64,000 nucleotides of DNA from Desulfobaccales bacterium (lineage in GTDB: Bacteria; Desulfobacterota; Desulfobaccia; Desulfobaccales; 0-14-0-80-60-11), in NCBI GenBank assembly GCA_041648175.1, contig JBAZPO010000011.1:1-64000 (forward strand), given 5' to 3'. Within the stretch, counting starts at the first letter, position 1. Each line of letters begins with the position of its first letter. Shown in pieces: positions 43,458 to 51,377 of this stretch. Both the position numbers and the translations under genes were made by a program. The notes beneath the pieces are model-generated. The model worked only from the letters and a program-made list of their open reading frames with translations, was not told the DNA's origin and did not search any database.

Positions 43458-43814
43458 TTAAAACGTAAAAACTTTGGATTCCGCGGCCAGGTCGATCAGG
43501 GTGACGCCGGTGCCAATGGCCGTGCCCGGGGGCAGGTCGTCGGCGCTGATGAGCCGGGTTTCTGCACAGGGTTTGCATACTAGGATGGTGGCCTTCTTCT
43601 CCACCAGGAACTTCCAGTAGGTGATGAGTTCATCCCCGGTGGGGGCTTTGACCCGTTCGGTAAGGGACAGGTTGGTAAAATAGGTGGCATCGTCAACCAG
43701 GAACACCGTGACCTCATGGCCCTTGTCAGCGGCGATCTTGGCGAATTGGAAGCAGCGCACCGCTCGGGTGGGGTCTTCCGGACCCCGGGTCAGAACAAAG
43801 AGAAATTTGCTCAT
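43458..43814 (-). CDS. DsrE-family sulfur-relay-like protein
   Basis: A 118-residue DsrE/DsrF-like fold protein (opening KFLFVLTRGPEDPTRAVRCFQFAKIAADKGHEV). The possible active cysteines are in LVCKPCAETR, where DsrE-like proteins often keep a persulfide-carrying Cys. Sulfur relay or a general small-molecule binding role is possible. It is monocistronic here. Confidence 0.8.
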   Translation of the reverse strand: MSKFLFVLTRGPEDPTRAVRCFQFAKIAADKGHEVTVFLVDDATYFTNLSLTERVKAPTGDELITYWKFLVEKKATILVCKPCAETRLISADDLPPGTAIGTGVTLIDLAAESKVFTF

Positions 43815-43953
43815 AAAAACTCCTCGCTCAACGTGTACAAAATTGCAATGAGTTTGCGATTGCTAAGACCATTATACCGCGGTTTTGCACATAGGTGAAG
43901 GCCACAAGGGGATTTTTCCGTCTCCGAAGAGGTCAGCGGCCGTGTCCCGCATC

Positions 43954-44319
43954 TCATTGGCCTTCAGCATCCCCCTGGCCTGGGCCAGCGGCCTCCAGGT
44001 GCTTCTGTTTCAACTCCACCGGGTCGCCGGGCAGCGGCGAAACCGCCACGAAGTTGACGTCAGCGAAGAAGACTTCGAAGCAGGTCCAGTCCTCCGGGAT
44101 GGGCTCATCGCAGACGCAAACCCGGCCCCCGGGGGCTTCCCAGGGCGCCGCCAGCCAGTCGGGAAGAAAGGCCTCGTGGGGCACGGCCCGAAGCATGATG
44201 GTGCCGTCACCAAAATTGTTCATGCCAGGCGTTTCCAGCTCCAAACGGACGCCATCCTCTGTCTCTACCAACCGGCCAGGACGATATATCCTGGTGCCCA
44301 CCGTTAATTGAGTATCCAT
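43954..44319 (-). CDS. Hypothetical protein, 121 residues
   Basis: A soluble acidic protein with no recognised family. It contains VGTRIYRPGRLVETEDGVRL, a glycine/proline-rich middle, and a CVCDEPIPEDWTCFEVFFADVNFVAV stretch with three cysteines. The start is the ATG at 44319. An M2 repeat element lies just upstream (44354-44434). Confidence 0.6.
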   Translation of the reverse strand: MDTQLTVGTRIYRPGRLVETEDGVRLELETPGMNNFGDGTIMLRAVPHEAFLPDWLAAPWEAPGGRVCVCDEPIPEDWTCFEVFFADVNFVAVSPLPGDPVELKQKHLEAAGPGQGDAEGQ

Positions 44320-44353
44320 GGAGCCCTCTTAACCTCTTGCCAATTTATGGCGC

Positions 44354-44434
44354 TTGCCAAAAGTTCTTTCCTTTTATTCCCCTCTCCCCTTGTGGGAGTG
44401 GGTGAGGGGTTAGTAGCAATAAAACTTTTGGCAA
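44354..44434. repeat. Family M2 element, intact copy with perfect 12-bp terminal inverted repeats
   Basis: TTGCCAAAAGTT at the left and AACTTTTGGCAA at the right bracket 81 bp that contains CCCCTCTCCCCTTGTGGGAG. This is the reference copy of the family; others are at 907-973, 8613-8694 and 54925-54997. Confidence 0.75.
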
Positions 44435-44498
44435 CGAGTATAATTATATCCACATAGCCTTATCGTGTCCCAAAAGCAACGCCGGACCAGAGCACCCC

Positions 44499-45002
44499 TC
44501 AGAGCTTTTCCAGGGGCCGTGGCTCAAACTCCGCCCGAGCATCATACACGAAGAGAGCCCGCAGTTTGTCCCAAAAATCCCCCCCCAGCACGAAGAGGCT
44601 GGCCAGAAAGATGAAGTCCGCAGCCAGATTGACGTAGAGCCGCTGAGGAGAATGGTCCGGAAGCCATTGCGGGGCATAGGCCATAATGTAGGTCGGTATG
44701 AGCGGCAACAGGAACATGATCAGACCCAGCCGATATCGGTTCCGGCTCACCAGGGCGGTGGGTTTGACACGCTTCAGGCAAGCAAGGAGCTTATTTTTGA
44801 GGTGCATGAGGTTTTCTTTGCCTAGACACAACACCGCGAGAAGTCCCAACAATTCCGGCCCCCCCACCGTCAGCAGGCCGATGATCGTGGCTTTGGCGCC
44901 CAGGGACAGGTTCAGTTTGGCCACCAGGATGCCGAAGAGGGGCAAGATCCAGGCCAACACAAAGAAGAACAGCCCCAGATAGAAACGCAGCTTCTGGTTC
45001 AT
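44499..45002 (-). CDS. Four-helix membrane protein with duplicated 'transporter suffix'-like unit
   Basis: A 167-residue protein with about four transmembrane helices arranged as two related halves: LRFYLGLFFFVLAWILPLFG ... GKENLMHLKNKL and YRLGLIMFLLPLIPTYI ... GGDFWDKLRALFVYDARAEF. The second half resembles the small 'transporter suffix' domain with its FWDKLRALF motif. AAAGG precedes the ATG at 45002. The function is unknown. Confidence 0.7.
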   Translation of the reverse strand: MNQKLRFYLGLFFFVLAWILPLFGILVAKLNLSLGAKATIIGLLTVGGPELLGLLAVLCLGKENLMHLKNKLLACLKRVKPTALVSRNRYRLGLIMFLLPLIPTYIMAYAPQWLPDHSPQRLYVNLAADFIFLASLFVLGGDFWDKLRALFVYDARAEFEPRPLEKL

Positions 45003-45258
45003 AAATACCTTTGCAAAACCCGCGATCAATCACCGCTCCGTCATTGAAACGGTGGAGCTTTGCGAATATGATTTTTTGCATTATAGGGGAATGATGGAGG
45101 TCTGACCAGGGCATTAGTTCGGCTACGAGACTGAAGATCCGCGTCAGAGGGCTTTAGCGCGTTCTCCGAAAATTTATGATCAGGTAAGATCGACCTTGAC
45201 TTTACGCGGCAAACGCTTAACCTTGAACCATAAAAGCCATTAAAAGAAAGGATGCTCA

Positions 45259-45705
45259 ATGATGCGCACAAGCAGAATTCTTCTCAGTCTGGCGATGGTG
45301 GCCTTTATCCTGGTGGCGGTCACCCCCGGTACAGCCCAGCAGCCGTACTACCCCGTCGCTTCGGTCTCCATTGATATGACCAGCGTGGCCGCGGGCATCG
45401 GCTTCAGTTCGGGCAGCGGCGTTTTGAGGTACAACGGCAAGCGCTATCTCTTCAAGATTGATGGCCTCAGCGTGGGCAATGTAGGCATCGCCTCCATCAG
45501 CGCGGTGGGCAACGTCTACAACTTGAACAATATTTCCCAGTTTGCCGGCAACTATGCGGCCGCCGGGGCAGGCATCGCCCTGGCCGGGGGTGCAGCCGGC
45601 TTGACCATGCAGAACCAGAGCGGCGTTATTATCAATTTGTATGCGGTGCAGCAGGGGGTGCAGTTGAACATCGGCCCCCAGGGCTTCAATATCACCATGC
45701 AATAG
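45259..45705 (+). CDS. Small exported protein of unknown function
   Basis: A 148-residue protein with a signal peptide (residues 1-27, TAQQ cleavage region) followed by a Gly/Ala/Ser/Val-rich beta domain: GFSSGSGVLRYNGKRYLFKIDGLSVGNVGIASISAVGNVYNLNN, then AAAGAGIALAGGAAGLTMQNQSGVIINLY. Similar proteins exist in Proteobacteria; a relationship to EipA/DUF1134 is possible but not certain. AAAGGA is upstream; ATG codons at 45259 and 45262 are both possible. Confidence 0.7.
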   Translation: MMRTSRILLSLAMVAFILVAVTPGTAQQPYYPVASVSIDMTSVAAGIGFSSGSGVLRYNGKRYLFKIDGLSVGNVGIASISAVGNVYNLNNISQFAGNYAAAGAGIALAGGAAGLTMQNQSGVIINLYAVQQGVQLNIGPQGFNITMQ

Positions 45706-45721
45706 CAAGACTGCCCCGGAT

Positions 45722-45748
45722 CGGGACCGCCGCACCCTGACGGTCCCG
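45722..45748. terminator. CGGGACCG/CGGTCCCG hairpin between convergent genes
   Basis: A perfect 8-bp stem with an 11-nt loop lies between the exported protein gene and the convergent AlkD-like gene. No strong T-run on either side, so it is a candidate only. Confidence 0.4.
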
Positions 45749-45781
45749 GTCGTCTCGACCCTGCTTCCCCAATAAGGCACA

Positions 45782-46489
45782 TCAGGTCAGGGTTCCTTTC
45801 AGGTAAGCCTGTCTTTTGGTTTCGGGAAATTTCTCAATAGCATAGCGCAGCATGGTACGGGGCATTTTCCGGTAATGGGCCAGCAGGAAGGTTTCCGCTA
45901 AGGTCATCTCGCGCTTACCCACCTCCCGCAGCATCCAGCCCACCGCTTTGTGAATCAAGTCTTCCGAATCGCCTAGCAGGAGGCGGGCGATTCTGAGGGT
46001 CTCATCAAAATTTCCCTCTTTGATAAAGGCAAAGGTGGCCATGATGGCTATCCGCCGCTCCCACAAAACCGGAGACACGGCCAGGCGCGAGAGCAGGGAC
46101 TTATCGCGCTCTCTCAGGTAATGGCCCACCAGGTGCGGGGCCGAGGCATCCACCAGGTCCCAGTTATTGACAAACGTCGTGTGCTCCAGATAAAGATGGT
46201 GGATTCTGGACCTGACGGCGTCTTCGCCTTGGTAGTAATGGTCCATCAGGACGAAGAGAGCCAGTAACCGGTCTTCGTGGAAGGCGGACCGGAGCAATTC
46301 TACAGCCTCGGCCAACGGCAGTTGGCGATACTTCCTGGTTAATTTTCTCAAGACCGGGACGCGGATACCCCGGAACCGGTCGCCCTCGCCGTACTCTCCC
46401 GGCCCGGTCTTAAAGAAGCGCTGGAGTATGGCGGCCTGCCGGGTATCCCCCAGACGGGCCAACTCTCCCTGAATTTCTACCATCAGCAT
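45782..46489 (-). CDS. DNA alkylation repair protein (AlkD-like HEAT-repeat glycosylase)
   Basis: A 235-residue all-helical protein of the AlkD/AlkC-like DNA alkylation repair family. The opening DTRQAAILQRFFKTGPGEYGEGDRFRGIRVPVLRKL and the middle NWDLVDASAPHLVG are hallmarks, with the catalytic-type Trp and Asp in NNWDLVD. AlkD removes alkylated bases such as 3-methyladenine and 7-methylguanine. It is the last gene of the liv/ior run, 28 nt after livG. Confidence 0.88.
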   Translation of the reverse strand: MLMVEIQGELARLGDTRQAAILQRFFKTGPGEYGEGDRFRGIRVPVLRKLTRKYRQLPLAEAVELLRSAFHEDRLLALFVLMDHYYQGEDAVRSRIHHLYLEHTTFVNNWDLVDASAPHLVGHYLRERDKSLLSRLAVSPVLWERRIAIMATFAFIKEGNFDETLRIARLLLGDSEDLIHKAVGWMLREVGKREMTLAETFLLAHYRKMPRTMLRYAIEKFPETKRQAYLKGTLT

Positions 46490-46517
46490 TGCAGGAGTGC
46501 CACCTTTCGATTCGGGT

Positions 46518-47294
46518 TTAGGCCGTGACGCTGATCCGACCTAAATAGGCCTCCAGCACCAGGGGGTTGTGGCGCACTTCGTCAGGGGTCCCGTAGGCGA
46601 TGCGGCGGCCGCCGTCCAGGACCACCACGTGATCTGAGACCCCCATCACCAGCTCCATGTCATGTTCCACCAGAACCATGGTTTTCCCCGCCAACCGCAT
46701 CTGGCGGATAAGGGTGGCCACCGCCGCAGTCTCTTCAGGATTTAAGCCCGCCACCGGTTCGTCCAGCAGAGTCAGGACCGGCTGCGACACAAAGGCCCGG
46801 GCCATCTCCACCCATTTCCGGTCTCCATAGGGCAGCACCCCCACGGGCCAACTGGCCTTGTCCGCCAGGCCGAAGACGTCCAGGGTCTGAAGGGCCATGA
46901 GTTTCAACCGCCGCTCCCGGTGCCGTAGCCCGGGAGGACGGAAGAGTGCTTCCAGCATGGAGGCGCCGGCCTGGATGGTGAGGCCGCAGAGAACGTTGTC
47001 CAAAACCGATAAGCGAGGAAAGATGCGGAGGTTTTGGAAGGTGCGGGTAATGCCCAGGCGAGCCACCCGGTGAGCCGCCATCCCGGCAATATCAGCGCCC
47101 TGGAACCGGATGTCTCCCTGGTCCGGCCGGCTGACCCCGGTAAGACAGTTGATGAGGGTGGTCTTGCCTGCGCCGTTGGGACCGATGAGGGCAGTGACTT
47201 TCCCCTGTTCTACGCAAAAGCTGACGTCGGCCAGAGCCGGCACTCCCCCGAAGTGCTTGCTGAGACCGAAAATTTCAAGAAGATCGCCGGACAT
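46518..47294 (-). CDS. livG: Branched-chain amino acid ABC transporter ATPase LivG
   Basis: A 258-residue LivG-type ATPase. Walker A is GPNGAGKTTLINCLTG, the signature region is LPYGDRKWVEMARAFV, Walker B is VLTLLDEPVAGLNPEE, and the C-terminal LivG motif is YGTPDEVRHNPLVLEAYLG. It energises import of branched-chain or aromatic amino acids with LivH and LivM. The usual second ATPase LivF and binding protein LivK are not in this window. Confidence 0.93.
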   Translation of the reverse strand: MSGDLLEIFGLSKHFGGVPALADVSFCVEQGKVTALIGPNGAGKTTLINCLTGVSRPDQGDIRFQGADIAGMAAHRVARLGITRTFQNLRIFPRLSVLDNVLCGLTIQAGASMLEALFRPPGLRHRERRLKLMALQTLDVFGLADKASWPVGVLPYGDRKWVEMARAFVSQPVLTLLDEPVAGLNPEETAAVATLIRQMRLAGKTMVLVEHDMELVMGVSDHVVVLDGGRRIAYGTPDEVRHNPLVLEAYLGRISVTA

Positions 47295-47306
47295 GGAAAC
47301 GATCCC

Positions 47307-48308
47307 TCATGGGCGTTCGTCTATGGCCAACCGTCGCCGTGCCCAGCGGATACGAATGATGTCCACCAACCCGGATACGAAACCCTGGGGCAAGAAGAGC
47401 AGGATCACCACCAAGATCAGGCCGTGAATGATATCCGTGTAGGTTTCCAGAAATCCCAGAAAATGCGGGAGCACCGTAATGAACCCCGCTCCGAACAGGG
47501 TGCCCCAGACGGACCCCAGCCCACCCACCACCACCATAATTACCAGGTCCAGGGACTTGAAGATACTAAAACCTTCGGGGTTGACGTAGCCGAAATAGTG
47601 GGCGTAGAGGCTGCCGGCCACTGAGGCGAATACCGCGGAGAGAATAAATACGCTAATTTTTTTGCGCCGCACGTCAACCCCCAACGCGGCGGCGGCAACT
47701 TCGTCCTGGGCCAGGGCAGCCAACCCCCGTCCCACCCCGCTCCGCACCAGGTTGAGGCACAGCGTCAGAGCCACCAGGGCAAAAGCCCAAACCAGGTAAT
47801 GAAACTTGAAATCACTGTCGAAGGTCAGGCCTCCGATGGACAGGGGCGGCACCCCGGAAAGGCCGCTGGGCCCGCCGGTGACCGCGTCCCATTCCACGAA
47901 AATGCTGTCCACGACATAGTTAAACCCCAAGGTCGCCATGGCAAGGTAATGCCCCGTGAGCCTCAGGGTGGGAACGCCGATGATCAAGGCCATAAGCGCC
48001 ACCACTATGGCAGTCAGGGCCATGGCAGGCCAGGCGGGCCAGGCATAGCTAACGGTGAGGATGGCTGAACCGTAAGCCCCCAGGCCGAAAAACGCCGCGT
48101 GCCCCAAGGATATCTGGCCGGCAAAGCCTATGAACAGGTTGAGACCCAAAACGACGATAACATAAAGGCCGATGAGGTTGAGAATGCCCAGGGTATAAGG
48201 ATTGCGCAACACCAGGGGCGCGAGGGCTAAAATCATGGCCAGCCCCCACACCATAAGCCCCGTGCGATGGCGGATGCCGAAAAATTTGGCCTTTTCCCAA
48301 ACCCCCAT
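47307..48308 (-). CDS. livM: Branched-chain amino acid ABC transporter permease LivM
   Basis: A 333-residue permease with about 9-10 transmembrane helices. The family motif GFAGQISLGHAAFFGLGAYGSA and VVGGLGSVWGTLFGAGFI are present. It lies 12 nt upstream of livG. Partner LivH is encoded separately at 51378-52250, with ior genes inserted between. Confidence 0.93.
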   Translation of the reverse strand: MGVWEKAKFFGIRHRTGLMVWGLAMILALAPLVLRNPYTLGILNLIGLYVIVVLGLNLFIGFAGQISLGHAAFFGLGAYGSAILTVSYAWPAWPAMALTAIVVALMALIIGVPTLRLTGHYLAMATLGFNYVVDSIFVEWDAVTGGPSGLSGVPPLSIGGLTFDSDFKFHYLVWAFALVALTLCLNLVRSGVGRGLAALAQDEVAAAALGVDVRRKKISVFILSAVFASVAGSLYAHYFGYVNPEGFSIFKSLDLVIMVVVGGLGSVWGTLFGAGFITVLPHFLGFLETYTDIIHGLILVVILLFLPQGFVSGLVDIIRIRWARRRLAIDERP

Positions 48309-48323
48309 GGATAATGTTCCAGC

Positions 48324-48521
48324 TTAACGGGAGGATTTCAGGAAGCGTGCGATGCTACGGTCATACGTGCGCTCCACCTCAGGAGAGAAATAACACGCCG
48401 GCAACTCGCCGGACACGCGGTGATAGCTGAGGCATTCGCAACAGATGCCTTTGCGTTCGCAGGGCTCATAGGTGCAGTTGCATTTCGCCAGATTAGCCTG
48501 CTGGTTGGGACATTCTTTCAT
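48324..48521 (-). CDS. DUF6485-type small cysteine-rich protein
   Basis: A 65-residue protein with seven cysteines, including CNCTYEPCERKGICCECLSYH, and a C-terminal helix. It matches the small DUF6485 family common in anaerobes. A metal cluster is likely; the role is unknown. It lies between iorB and livM with gaps of 23 and 15 nt, so it is co-transcribed with them. Confidence 0.78.
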   Translation of the reverse strand: MKECPNQQANLAKCNCTYEPCERKGICCECLSYHRVSGELPACYFSPEVERTYDRSIARFLKSSR

Positions 48522-48544
48522 TCTTACAATCTCCTTTTTTCTTC

Positions 48545-49054
48545 CTATGCCGTTGCATTCAACCCCACCTGAAAGGCCCGCAGGCTGGTCTCCCGAAAAC
48601 GTTCCAGGGTCTTGGCCGCCATCACCTCCAGCAGGAGGTCCGGCTCGGCGAACAATCCGCCTTTACCCGCGGCATACCCCAGAAGGATGAGGTTGGCCGC
48701 CACCGGGGGCAGGCTATGGGACGCGGCCAGAGCGCGGGCGTCCACGTTCAGGTAATCTCCGGGCGTAGCGGTATTGACGAACACGGCCCCACCCGGTTTC
48801 AGGTAAAAGCGGTGCACCGCCAGATTCTTGGGGTGCAGGAACAAGCCGCGGTCCGCCTCGCCCGCGGGGATTAGGGGACCCCGAAAGGGCCCCACTTTGA
48901 TCATGGAAATGACCGTGCCGCCCCGCTGGGCCATGCCGTGGGTTTCGGAGGTGATGACCGGCAGACTCATGGCCGCGGCGGCTTCCGCCAACAACCGGGT
49001 CAGGGTAAGGGTCCCCTGCCCTCCCAGCCCGCTGACGATGATCTGCTGCTTCAT
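48545..49054 (-). CDS. iorB: Indolepyruvate:ferredoxin oxidoreductase beta subunit
   Basis: A 169-residue gamma-type domain subunit of 2-oxoacid:ferredoxin oxidoreductases (VSGLGGQGTLTLTRLLAEAA at the N-terminus, SETHGMAQRGGTVISMIKVG after it). With IorA it oxidises arylpyruvates from aromatic amino acids to aryl-acetyl-CoA, reducing ferredoxin. The ATG overlaps the iorA stop by 4 nt (ATGA), so translation is coupled. Confidence 0.93.
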   Translation of the reverse strand: MKQQIIVSGLGGQGTLTLTRLLAEAAAAMSLPVITSETHGMAQRGGTVISMIKVGPFRGPLIPAGEADRGLFLHPKNLAVHRFYLKPGGAVFVNTATPGDYLNVDARALAASHSLPPVAANLILLGYAAGKGGLFAEPDLLLEVMAAKTLERFRETSLRAFQVGLNATA

Positions 49055-50907
49055 GGCTGGCCCTCCTTAACCGCGGTGATGGCTCCCGTGGGACAGACGT
49101 GAACGCAGACCCCGCAGCCGACGCAGCGGACTCCGTCGATGACCACCCGGCCGTCGGCCTCATCCATGGACAGAGCGGGACACTCAAACTCCTCCAGGCA
49201 GTGAAGGCAGCCGGTGCAATCCTCGGTAACGCACATGGCGTAAGTTGTCTGGGATTTCCGGGCCTCCCGGTCCAGCAGGCAGAGATGCTTGGCAATGATC
49301 ACCGCCACCCCGCCCTCGGGGTCTCGACAGTAAGCATCGGCTTCTTTCAGGTGTTCCATGAACGCGGGCAGGTCGTAGGGGTCGGCCTCCCGGAGGAAGC
49401 CGGCGCCGCAACCCCGCACCAGGTCGGGGATCAGCACCGGGTGGCCCATATCCCCGGCGGCAGTGAGCCCCACCTGAGGGGTGGGCTGATGGCCGGTCAT
49501 GGCCGTGGTGGCGTTGTCCAGGATCACCAGGACGAAGCGAGCCTGGTTAAATATGGCGTTCAAGAGCGCCGGGACACCGGCATGGAAAAAGGTGGAGTCC
49601 CCGATGGTGGCCACGATGGTGGGAAACTCCGCTCCCGCCGCGGCAAAGGCCCGGTAAAATCCCGCGGCCTGGCTGATCCCCGCGCCCATGCAGTGGCACG
49701 TGTCCACCGCCCCCAGGTTGAGGCCCAGGGTGTAGCAACCGATGTCGCTGGGGAATATCCCCGCCGGAAAGGTCTCTTTGATGGCGTAGAATGCCGCCCG
49801 GTGAGCGCAGCCGGCGCACAGAGTGGGCCGATCGCCGCCGCTCTGGACGGTCACCCTGCTCCGGACAGGTAAGTCCAGGAAAGCCTCCAAAACTGGGCGG
49901 ATGACATCCGGAGTCAGTTCCCCATCATTAGGGATCATGTGGGAAGTACGCCCCTGAATGGCGCGGTTGGCCAACTGCAGCTCAATAACCGGATACGTCT
50001 CCTCGATGACCAGAATTTTTTTATACCGGGAGTTGATCGCTTCGATGAAATCCCGGTTCAGGGGGTAGGGCATGGTCACCTGGTAATAATCAACCCGCCC
50101 CAAGAGGTCCAACTCCGCCAACCAGTCCCAGGTATGGGCAAAGGCCACGCCTGAGGCAATGATGCAAGCGCCGGGATGCGAGCCGTCCCCAGGGGTGAGA
50201 ATGGGGGCGAACTCCGGCAAGGTCGCAATCTGGTCTATTTTTTCATTCAGGAGATGGTGTAATTCCCGCACGAACTGAGGGGTGGCACACCAGCGCCGGG
50301 GGTCCTTGTCGAACCGGGCCGGGCGTTCCAAACGCAGAGGCGGCCCGCAAGGGACGTTCTCCCGGGCGTGGCAGACCCGGGTGGTGGGCCGGACCATGAC
50401 TGGAATCTCAAAGCGCTCCGAAAGCTCGAAAGCAATTTTCACCAAGTCCTTGGCTTCCTTGGGACTCGATGGGTCCAGGACCGGCACCTTGGCGAACATG
50501 GCGAAAAAGCGGCTGTCCTGTTCGGTCTGGGAGCTGTGGGGACCGGGGTCGTCCGCGGAGATGACGACGAGGCCGCCCTTGACCCCCAGGTAGGCGGAGC
50601 GCATGAACGGGTCCGAGGCGACGTTCAGCCCCACCTGCTTCATGGCCACCGCGGAGCGACGGCCGCTCATGGAGTTGGCCAGGGCCACTTCAAAGGCTAC
50701 TTTCTCGTTCACCGACCACTCGGTATAGAGCAGAACCCCGGTCTCTTTGGTAAAGACCACCACGGACTGCAAGATTTCCGAGGCCGGGGTGCCGGGATAT
50801 GAAGTCGCCACGGTACATCCGGCCTCTACAATTCCCCGGCCCATAGCCTCATTGCCCATGAGGATGTGTTGGATTGATGCATTGTTTTTAGAAGTTTGTT
50901 TCTTCAT
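49051..50907 (-). CDS. iorA: Indolepyruvate:ferredoxin oxidoreductase alpha subunit
   Basis: A 618-residue subunit with pyrimidine- and TPP-binding domains and a C-terminal ferredoxin domain. The opening has GTPASEILQSVV; the TPP motif is GDSTFFHAGVPALLNA ... ILDNATTAMTGHQPTP. The two [4Fe-4S] motifs are CTGCLHCLEEFECP and CVGCGVCVHVCPTGAI. Length fits IorA. It lies directly upstream of iorB and is separated from livH by the DUF559 cassette. Confidence 0.95.
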   Translation of the reverse strand: MKKQTSKNNASIQHILMGNEAMGRGIVEAGCTVATSYPGTPASEILQSVVVFTKETGVLLYTEWSVNEKVAFEVALANSMSGRRSAVAMKQVGLNVASDPFMRSAYLGVKGGLVVISADDPGPHSSQTEQDSRFFAMFAKVPVLDPSSPKEAKDLVKIAFELSERFEIPVMVRPTTRVCHARENVPCGPPLRLERPARFDKDPRRWCATPQFVRELHHLLNEKIDQIATLPEFAPILTPGDGSHPGACIIASGVAFAHTWDWLAELDLLGRVDYYQVTMPYPLNRDFIEAINSRYKKILVIEETYPVIELQLANRAIQGRTSHMIPNDGELTPDVIRPVLEAFLDLPVRSRVTVQSGGDRPTLCAGCAHRAAFYAIKETFPAGIFPSDIGCYTLGLNLGAVDTCHCMGAGISQAAGFYRAFAAAGAEFPTIVATIGDSTFFHAGVPALLNAIFNQARFVLVILDNATTAMTGHQPTPQVGLTAAGDMGHPVLIPDLVRGCGAGFLREADPYDLPAFMEHLKEADAYCRDPEGGVAVIIAKHLCLLDREARKSQTTYAMCVTEDCTGCLHCLEEFECPALSMDEADGRVVIDGVRCVGCGVCVHVCPTGAITAVKEGQP

Positions 50908-50946
50908 GATTTGTGTTTGTGCGAAAAGAAAAATCCTCTGAAAAAT

Positions 50947-50982
50947 TTCCCCCCTTTTTTAAAGGGGGGTAGGGGGGATTAT
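50947..50982. repeat. C6/G6 repeat, left unit flanking DUF559
   Basis: ttccccccttttttaaaggggggtaggggggattat in pattern. The TAA stop codon of the DUF559 gene (complement of 50979-50981) lies inside its right end. Its reverse complement matches the right unit at 51333-51374. Confidence 0.75.
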
Positions 50983-51329
50983 GGCAAAAGCTCATAAATT
51001 CTCTCCAATACCCCTTCAGTATTCTCAAAAACTTCCCTGGCTGACACTCTCATGATGTTGAGTCCTAAGTCGGCCAGGTGGCGGTCCCGCATAGCATCTT
51101 TTGTCAGTCCTGGTTCTGTATAATGTTGACTCCCATCGATTTCAATTACTAACTTGGCGTCGGGACAATAAAAGTCCACAATATAGTTGCAAATAATTCT
51201 CTGCCGGTAAAATCGGCGGTTTTTAAGCTGTCTTTTCCTCAGTCTCAGCCAGAGATAGGCCTCAGCTTCGGTCAAATTATGGCGCAACTCCCTGGCAAAT
51301 TGCTTGAGGCCTTTGTTGTAAGGCAGCAC
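50979..51329 (-). CDS. DUF559 endonuclease-fold protein in a repeat-bounded cassette
   Basis: A 116-residue PD-(D/E)xK-fold protein related to very-short-patch-repair endonuclease (Vsr) and DUF559. Catalytic-type motif: IVDFYCPDAKLVIEIDGSQHY, preceded by LTEAEAYLWLRLRKRQLKN and followed by RDRHLADLGLNIMRVSAREV. The start is a GTG at 51329; its Shine-Dalgarno is supplied by the adjacent repeat (AAGGGGGGATTATAAGGC). The stop is inside the opposite repeat. It sits between livH and iorA, breaking an otherwise tight operon. Confidence 0.85.
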   Translation of the reverse strand: MLPYNKGLKQFARELRHNLTEAEAYLWLRLRKRQLKNRRFYRQRIICNYIVDFYCPDAKLVIEIDGSQHYTEPGLTKDAMRDRHLADLGLNIMRVSAREVFENTEGVLERIYELLP

Positions 51330-51332
51330 GCC

Positions 51333-51374
51333 TTATAATCCCCCCTTAATCCCCCCTTTAGAAAAGGGGGGAAA
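51333..51374. repeat. C6/G6 repeat, right unit flanking DUF559
   Basis: ttataatccccccttaatc followed by ccccctttagaaaagggggg. It is the inverted partner of 50947-50982 and provides the ribosome binding site of the DUF559 gene. It ends 3 nt before the livH stop codon. Confidence 0.75.
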
Positions 51375-51377
51375 CGC

